Positions 5,037-6,406 of a stretch of 6,406 nt of DNA are shown piece after piece. A model generated the notes under the pieces. That model did not search any database. It saw only the letters and a program-made list of their open reading frames with translations, and was not told the origin of the DNA. Made by a program: the position numbers and the translations under genes. Location: the NCBI GenBank assembly GCA_036389715.1, contig DASVWH010000124.1, forward strand, positions 1-6,406, given 5' to 3'. The first letter of the stretch is position 1. Each line of letters starts with the position of its first letter. This DNA is from DASVWH01 sp036389715 (lineage in GTDB: Bacteria; Acidobacteriota; Blastocatellia; Pyrinomonadales; Pyrinomonadaceae).

Positions 5037-6387
5037 AATCGGCGTCGCCGTCGCCGGAGATGGGCAGCGTGAAGGTGAAAGTAGAGCCGTGTCCGATCTC
5101 CGAATTGACGGTAATCTCGCTGCCGTGCAGCTCTACGAGCTGCTTCGTGATGTAGAGGCCGAGCCCCGTGCCCTTCTCGCCACGCGTCGCGCGGCTGCGC
5201 GCCTGCTCGTACTTATCGAAGAGCCGTTTGACATCGTCTGGAGCGATGCCGACTCCAGTGTCCGAGACGGAGAGGCGAACGCGCCCGTCCTCCTCCTGCC
5301 CGGCGCGAACCTCCACATGGCCGCCCTTGGGCGTGAACTTCAGAGCGTTGGAGAGCAGGTTGACGAGGATGCGGCGCAGCTTGGCGCGGTCGGCCGTGAC
5401 GGGCGGAAGGCGCGTCGGCAAAATCTCTTTGAGCGTGATTCCTTTCTCGCGCGCCAGCGGCTCCATCGCTTCGTGCAGCTCGTCAATGATGCCGCGCAGG
5501 TCAATCGAAGCCACGTCCAGGCGCATCGTCCCGGATTCGAGCTTGGAGGCGTCGAGCAGATCGTTGACCAGCTCGATCAGGTTCTGCGTATTGCGCTCCA
5601 TCATGGCGACCATGTTCTTCTGTTCGGGCGAAAGCTCGCCGAGGCGGCCGGAGGTGAAGAAGCTGATGACGCCGCTGATGACCGTCAGCGGCGAGCGCAG
5701 GTCGTGCGTCGTCAGCGCCAGAAACTCCTCTTTCAGCTCCGACAGCTCGCGCAGCTTGGCGTTGGCCTCGTTCAGCTCCCGGTTGCTCTCGTTGAGCTGG
5801 CTGTTGAGCTGTTCGAGCTGCGCGCGTTTCTCTTCGATCTCGGCGAGAATCGCTACGAAGTCGCGGTTCTGCTGCTGCAACTCTTCGATAGCGGAGTCTT
5901 CGACATCCGCGCCGATGTGCGCGCGCAGCTCTTCGAGCCGGTCCTTGATCCGGTTGACCGCGCCGCGCGGCATCCATTTGACGACCGTCACGCGCGTGCC
6001 TTCGCCCGGCGAGGTCTGGATGTCGAACTCGTCCATCAGCTTGCGCGTGCCGGTCAGTCCGACGCCGAGGCCCGAACTCGATTGATAGCTGCCGCGCATG
6101 ATGGAACGCAGCGTGTCCTCGTCAATGCCCGGGCCGTCGTCGCGCGCCGTGACGAGCAGGCCGAAGTCCGGCCCGCGCTCGCCGAGCGCCAGCGAGATAG
6201 CGCCCGACTTCGCGTATTCGTAGATGTTGCGCGTCACTTCCGAAACGGCCGTCGTAATCTTGATCTGCGTCGTCGAATCGAAGCCCATCTCGCGCGCCAG
6301 CCGCCGCACGCGGTCGCGCACCTTTACGATGTCGCTCTCGCGGCGAACATAAACGTCTCCGAGACGGGTGGAAATAATATCTTTCAT
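5035..6387 (-). CDS. Soluble sensor histidine kinase with N-terminal RsbT-like anti-sigma/switch kinase domain
   Basis: The 450-residue protein carries two ATP-binding folds. Residues about 9-140 form an RsbT/RsbW-type GHKL domain: N-box AVSEVTRNIYEYA (47-59), G1 box DDGPGI (83-88), and GLGVGLTGTRKLMDEF (106-121), ending GTRVTVVKW as in RsbT switch kinases. A coiled coil follows (about 163-222, with ELQQQN, QLEQLNSQLNE and ELNEANAKLREL). Then comes a histidine-kinase core: HDLRSP with phospho-acceptor His228, N-box NLLSNALKF (343-351), DTGVGI (376-381), LFDKYEQ (389-395), and GEKGTGLGL (403-411). There is no transmembrane segment or PAS domain, so it should be cytoplasmic, taking signals through the first domain or coiled coil. 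No response regulator is in view. The ATG at 6387 lacks a Shine-Dalgarno and may be coupled to an upstream gene ending in an ATGA overlap. It heads the visible operon with the secreted protein and mpl. Confidence 0.9.
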   Translation of the reverse strand: MKDIISTRLGDVYVRRESDIVKVRDRVRRLAREMGFDSTTQIKITTAVSEVTRNIYEYAKSGAISLALGERGPDFGLLVTARDDGPGIDEDTLRSIMRGSYQSSSGLGVGLTGTRKLMDEFDIQTSPGEGTRVTVVKWMPRGAVNRIKDRLEELRAHIGADVEDSAIEELQQQNRDFVAILAEIEEKRAQLEQLNSQLNESNRELNEANAKLRELSELKEEFLALTTHDLRSPLTVISGVISFFTSGRLGELSPEQKNMVAMMERNTQNLIELVNDLLDASKLESGTMRLDVASIDLRGIIDELHEAMEPLAREKGITLKEILPTRLPPVTADRAKLRRILVNLLSNALKFTPKGGHVEVRAGQEEDGRVRLSVSDTGVGIAPDDVKRLFDKYEQARSRATRGEKGTGLGLYITKQLVELHGSEITVNSEIGHGSTFTFTLPISGDGDAD

Positions 6388-6406
6388 ATAAAAACAGTGA
6401 CGAGTG

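Noticed and set aside
5168..6085. Plus-strand open frame of 305 codons opposite the histidine kinase
   Set aside because: It is very rich in Ser and Arg, matches no family and lies wholly antisense to a gene with clear domain motifs; long antisense frames are common in GC-rich genes.

Overview
The window is GC-rich and reads as bacterial chromosome. It carries the murein-recycling ligase Mpl, so the host probably has a Gram-negative type envelope with meso-diaminopimelate peptidoglycan. The PQQ-type sugar dehydrogenase, the RsbT-like/histidine-kinase fusion and the unfamiliar small secreted and membrane proteins would suit an acidobacterium (for example Blastocatellia). That assignment is an inference from gene style, not proof.

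Layout, left to right. (1) 1-412, minus strand: the first 137 residues of a phospholipase D/cardiolipin-synthase-like protein, cut by the window edge. (2) 413-841: no convincing gene, but a perfect 11-bp inverted repeat with a 47-bp spacer brackets a sigma70-like promoter pointing at the phospholipase D gene. (3) 842-1199, minus strand: two tiny predicted membrane-protein genes of 29 and 69 codons, the first with a very good ribosome binding site. (4) 1212-1540: a divergent control region with a promoter candidate for the tiny genes and two GC-rich hairpins in front of the next gene. (5) 1541-2875, plus strand: a secreted glucose/sorbosone dehydrogenase-type beta-propeller. (6) 2915-6387, minus strand: a probable operon running histidine kinase, small secreted protein, mpl.

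How the genes relate. In the right-hand operon the kinase stop codon lies inside the Shine-Dalgarno of the secreted-protein gene, so those two are probably translationally coupled; mpl follows after 76 bases. The kinase joins an RsbT-type switch-kinase ATPase domain to a coiled coil and a complete histidine-kinase core, with no transmembrane segment, so it looks like a cytoplasmic integrator of stress signalling. Its grouping with a periplasmic protein and a peptidoglycan-recycling ligase suggests, but does not prove, a link to envelope stress. The dehydrogenase converges on this operon from the other side.

The most noteworthy items are the double-ATPase kinase, the tiny membrane-protein pair, and the inverted repeat around the phospholipase D promoter. 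I see no RNA gene, CRISPR array, insertion sequence or phage gene.
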